In this document: one piece after another, positions 54,301 through 60,300 of the stretch | Layout of the letters: each line of letters opens with the position of its first letter | How positions within the stretch are numbered: position 1 is the stretch's first letter | Assembly: GCF_043290135.1 (NCBI RefSeq) | Contig: NC_134710.1 | Location: forward strand, 254,993,592 to 255,057,591 | DNA: 64,000 bases | Source of the DNA: Rhipicephalus microplus | Taxonomy: Eukaryota > Arthropoda > Arachnida > Ixodida > Ixodidae | Direction: 5' to 3' | Notes under the pieces: model-generated | Seen by the model: the letters and a program-made list of their open reading frames with translations, nothing else | Databases searched by the model: none | What the model was told of the DNA's origin: nothing | Translations under genes and position numbers: made by a program

Positions 54301-57300
54301 CGAACACATAAGGATAGGCTTTCTCAATAAGGTGAGTCTCCCAAAATTTCGAGTCATCAAAATACCTAGCAAAATCTATTTCCATCAAAAGAGCTCGTGT
54401 ATGTCTCCCCTGGGACACACGTGAACAAACGGGATGGCGCAGCTGGCTGCCGCAAAAGCGCGGGTCAAAGCTTTGCTCGCTACTAGATTCTTTGGACCGG
54501 AACGCCAAGACACTTTTATGCTTTTAAAACGGTAGTTCCGCTTTCGATCCGCGTGCACTGGCTGTGCACGTTCCTTCAAAACTAAGTCGCTGAATGCTAT
54601 CCATGACCGCATCTGCAGTGGTTTTGTCCCCATAGTTCGTGGAAGGCAGCGTTCCTTTGACTGACCCAACGTTGGGCGCACACACACTTTCGGAATTCTG
54701 TCAGTTACTTCGTCGCCATAAATGATTGTGTCAAGAAGGACCATGATTTTGTTCACAGCGGTTGTGGCATCGACAACCCCATGCACTGAACAAGACAGTG
54801 CATGTGCTGGTCAAACGCGTACTTCTGAAGCTTCGAGCATGCTGCTCTCGACCTTTGTTCGACGGTTTGCATACTAAAGTTAATATCACCCTCCGCAATT
54901 AGGAAAAGTGTTCAGGAATGGACACAGCAGAATTTGGCTGGAGAATTGCACGAATTCGTATATGCCGTGGTGTCGCGTCACTGTGATTCTCCTGTACATT
55001 TAGATGAACGCCTCTTAAATTTGTTTATAGTAAAATGGAGTGGGTTCGCAAAAAGCCTGGAGCGGACTGACTTGCATTTTTGCCAATGCGGCCAGATCAC
55101 GCACAGAAATTTTGATTTCCGAGAGATTTTCATGACAACCGTACAAACAGAAGAAACGGTTGAAATCTGGGAGTCCCCCGGACAATCCGGGAGACTTGGC
55201 AGGTGTGCTATTGATGTTCCAAGTTCGATCAGATTAGAACAATCAAAAACATGCTAAAAGGTTCCAATACACCCATGCATGACTTGTGCTGAGCAATAGA
55301 ACATGTAACAGCTTCAGCTGGTGAAACCCGATCACAGTAAAGATAAGTGTACATGTCAATATTAGTAGTACAATGTCCTGTTTGGTGGCTTGTTTTCAGG
55401 GTCAATTTGAACACCTGTTCTATTGGGACTTGTCATGAACTTGTATTGTCACGATATGTATAAATAAATATTGGTGACCTACACTCAGATAGTGCTCAGG
55501 TCCTACCTGACCTCAACTGTGCACATTTGGCAAGTAACGCACTCCAATTTTTTTTTTTTTTTCATTCTAATAGAATTTGATTCCAGAAAGTACAACATGA
55601 CCTATCAGCTCACTATAACAACTGCAGCACTGTCTCAAAAGAAAGATGCATTAAGCGTGAACAAGAAACAGACATTAAAAATAATATTTCAATATCGATC
55701 CTCCCCAACTGCTGGGCATAATATTGCCTATGAGATATTCCTACCTCTCGTCTTTTTCTGATCGTTTCTCGTTCGGGGTGGTCATCGTTGATCAGCTTCT
55801 CCGCCTGTTCGTTCACTTCAGTCACTCTGAACTCTTGGCTGGCCATGTCCTATTTTTATTTAAAAGTAAGAAAAGCATAATTACCACTGAGGAACTAATA
55901 ATAAACAAAGAAACGAACACACTACAAGGACTACAGAGAGTAATAACTAAAAAAAAAAGAATACCTTTTGGAATTCGTCAAACTTGCGTTGAAGAACTTC
56001 AACGTGCTCCAAGTCCTGACCGAACTCGTCAGCCATCACGAACGTTTCCTGCGGACACAACCGATCGGGTATAGAAAAAATGAACAAATTCAGTCACAAT
56101 AGCATTCCCATTATGGTACCTCCTATCAGTGAATGCTGCACGCCCTGTTAAACTGCAGCTGAACATTAAGAAGTAGCACCATGTCTGAACAGCATTTTTA
56201 AACCAACTCTTTTTAAGTGTTATATTCAGTATCACCACCAACAACTTCCCTTTAGCTGCTTTAGTAAGGACCAGGCTACACAAAACTTTGTCAAGATACA
56301 AGTGCTCGTGCTGGAATGTGCCTACGACCACTCTTATTAATGACAAGAAAGTTCCCCATGCAAATGTGCAGTGGCTTGCTGTGGCTGCAATGCAGCTGAT
56401 GAGGGGTAAAAAAGTTGTTTCCTCTATCAACCATGAGCGAAGGTGCTTTTTTCTTCTTTTAATGCTGGTTTACAAAAAAAATAAAAATTAGATGTTTATG
56501 GGATCTGATAAGCATTTTTATAAGCATTATCAATTAAAAGTTCAATGCAAAGTGATGTCTGCAAAGGTGTCTAGCCAGTAATGAATACTATGCACTGGAG
56601 CTGCACTCGAGCCATTCTTCACAAGGCGTAGCAGGTGTACAGCAGCAAGCTGGCTCATACCTGCATGCACTAGCAACTGTACAGACAGTTTCAAAAGCGA
56701 TGAGACTAGGTCGGTTGTATGGGCTATGGGGCAAAATAGAGATAGCCTTTAGTTCTGATAGGGATAGCCTTTAGTTCTGACAAGTTATGTGTTGTTTTGG
56801 TAGCATAGGACTAATCCCAGCTCATTGAAGTACTTTTTTGCAGCTTTTTCCTTGCTGGTCCTTCCTCAGTGAAAAGTGATTAGTGAACCACAAGCAAAAA
56901 CAAATGCACCACTTTCAAGTTTCAGGTTTGGCATGAGAAACTACATCATAAGTGTTCCATATGCTATGGCAAGTGTAGCAAGATGATACTATATCCTGTA
57001 CACGTGTGCTTGGGTGGCACAAGAGCTGTGAAAGAGGAAGTCTTCAACAAGCAGGTATGACGGCAACGATGAGAGCATAAGGAAAATGTGTGTTGGCCAT
57101 CCGGTGACTGTGAATAATACCCACCCAGTTGGACAAGAAAAACGATGTTTGAAAAATAATCCCTACATGTTGGGGTATGCAAAAAATCTGCAAATAATGG
57201 TGCGATGGCTGTCAAATACTCATTTCGGAAGCTCTGCACACAATATACCGTATTTACTCGCGTAATCCTCGCACTCGCATAATTCTCGCATCCCCCACAT

Positions 57301-60300
57301 CGCCCAAAAAAAAATTAGATTTCTTTTTTTCCTCGAGTAATTATCGCACCCCCGAAAACTGCCGCAATAATGTCGTCTGCTCGTTCCAGCCACTGATGAT
57401 GATAGCATGCGCCATCTGGCGCCATCTCTTAAGCATCAAGCGTACTATTGCACGCAGATTCAATCCAATCTAAGCCAAGCTGAAATGGCCAGTGCGCGTT
57501 GCGACGTGTTTTGCATACTGTGTCTGTAATCTCGGCACGTCATAGGATGATACTGAAGCTACACGGCTGCTTCAAGTTGCAAGTGATAGATCATGCACTA
57601 AACGACGGCAACAGGGCCGCCGGTAGGCCCTTCGGAGTATACGAGTTCTGTGTTCCCTACTGGTGACGGCAGCTGAAAGCCACCAAGACGCGTTGGGGCC
57701 TGCCGTGTGCCTAAAACTGGGATTGATGGTAAACTATTTCTTCAGAAGGAAACTGCGGACAATTCTGTTAAATAGCTATCAGCCCAATACTGACGTCCTA
57801 CGCTTACCTTTTGAGGGCTCCTGTTGAGCGACGAACGCTACCGCAACGCCCACAAGCTTTGCGTATGATATTCTAATTCTTGACTAGTTGCTTCCACTTT
57901 TTGTGTCTCAAATAAATCTTGCCTTGTGTTGAACCTCTGCTTTTATTGTTGAGGTAAGTTCTAATTAGTACTTCTTAAAGCTTGCTGTAAGTTGCTGGTG
58001 TGAGAATCCCGATTTGCGGCCACTTCATTTTCTTTGTCACTCTGTACGTTTTCATGGAAAGTTTTCCCCGACTATTCTTGCGCCCCACAACTTTGCAACA
58101 GTTTTTCGGCAAAAAAAGTGCGAGGGATTGGGAGGGGTGCTGAGAGCATTTTCGGAGAGCGGTATGTTCGAATTAACCGTCGGAAGTGCTTGGACGTTCA
58201 AATTACTGGATGTTTTCGCCCATTAGAATACACATAGCTTTGACGGGACCTCATCATGAGTTCTAATTAACCGGAAGTTCGAATCAAGCGTGTTCGAAAT
58301 AATGAAATTCAACTGTACTTATTTACCATAGCCAGTCGTGTCTTATCGAATAGCTATTAGCAGTAAAATTCAGATTTCTAAGTAATGTAGAATCAAGTGC
58401 CAGAGTTCCAGTGGAAGCCTTCGTTGTTGCCGAGGCTGACAAAAACAAGAACGATGAAGTCAAAAGGGAATTTTTGAATTCATCAATTTTTGGTTCTTAT
58501 GACACGGCCAGACGAATGACCAACAAGTTTACGAAGTTTTCGCAGCATCTGCTTCACTCAGTAGGTGAGAAGAGACCAGTGAAAAAATAAGAAAATGCAC
58601 CACGATGCAGTGCCTTCAGCATCTGGAAGTCTTTATCCAAAAGAAATATCGTCCTAAAAGACTCCCAACTGTCCTGATATTGCCACCTGCGACTTTTTAC
58701 TGTTACGAGATCACAACACGGATCACGTGCGGCACCATAGTTGTCCGCCACTGCTGCTGGTGTCCATAACCGGTATCCCATGAAATAAAAAAAAAACTCC
58801 GTAAATAAATTAAAACCTGAAGGACACAATAGGATTTGAGCGCAGGTCCCCTGCGTGCCAGCCCAGTATTCCACTGAAGTACGCCCGGTGCTTGAACTCT
58901 TCCAAACTGACCTTAGGCAGGCTTGATGTCGGGAAAGGAATCGCATTAATACGAGTAATAAAGCATTTTAGAGCATCTAAGGAACAGCCCGGTGTCACAC
59001 ACTGCGAATTACATAACAAAGGGGTCGTCCAATGCTCTAACCCATTACAATTCCATCCCTCACCAATCTAATCTATCTGATCTGACTGTTGGAATCTATT
59101 CAGAATGGAACAGCAAGGTTCACTTACTCTGGATATTCATATCACTCAAGTGTCACTAATCTGAAAGACCAAGCCCAACTTCAGAATCCAGAATTGCGAC
59201 GCAAGGCCGTTAGACTAACCCTTTTTCACAAATTCTTCCATTCATTGTCTGACTCATCCAGTATCTGACCCGTACATCGAGTCTTCTCGTACTAGCCACC
59301 GCAACACTGTTTATCCTGCGCATACCTGCACAACTGCCCACCTTCGCTCGTTCTTTGTTCAAACAGCAAAGAATTGGAATGATCTTCCACCCGACGTCGT
59401 GCACCACACAAGCCCAGTTCTGTTCAAAACCCACATCGAAAGAATTTTGTACCACAGCCCACCCCTCCTGTAACACTCCGTACCGAGGTATTTGAGGTAT
59501 AATAAATAAATAAATAAAAGCTTTTTCTTGATCACCTAATAACTGTGGCGCATACCCACTTCAGGCATAATTCTTCATTGTCGTCAGCCACTGCATAAAA
59601 AATTGCACTAAATTTCTCACATGTGTGCAGCGGATACCACGCTTCTCCGAAGAATGACAAAGAATAGCATAGTGAATGCCGACCTACTACACAACAATTA
59701 CGATTACGGCATAGTGGGTACCCAGCAAGTGTGGTTCTAACTGTTACCCAAAGAGTGTTTACAAAAGGCTTATAAAGGCCGTTCTTCCAGCTTTCGCTCT
59801 GACTGTGCTGCACATTCCGTGCAAGCCTGGGGATTTTTTTTTTTATTCCCCCAAGCACAAAAGAATCACGAAAATATGCCATGAATGCATGGAGGTTATC
59901 AAGAGTGCTATAACGATAGAGCTCCAAATTATCCCAGAGTAATCCTTCTAGCAATGCACAGAGGTATACACTGAAACCTTGATATAACAAACCCAGATGT
60001 TATGAAATATCGTTTATAATGAAGTAAATGAAAAATAGTCTTGCAATAGATAGTGTAAAAATATACCTTTATAACGAATTTTCTGATATAACAAACTGAT
60101 TTTCCTGTAAGATATAACTTGGTAATAATGAAGTTTCAGTGTAGATGGAAAAGGGCATTAAACTTAAAGTAAATTACTTTGGAGGGAACTCATCATTTTC
60201 AGTTAGGTACAGTAGTTATTACTTTAGTCCTGTTGATTTTCAAAGAAACGTTACATGTACATGTTTAAAAGCTTAGGCCACCGAAAAAGTATGCTCTAGA

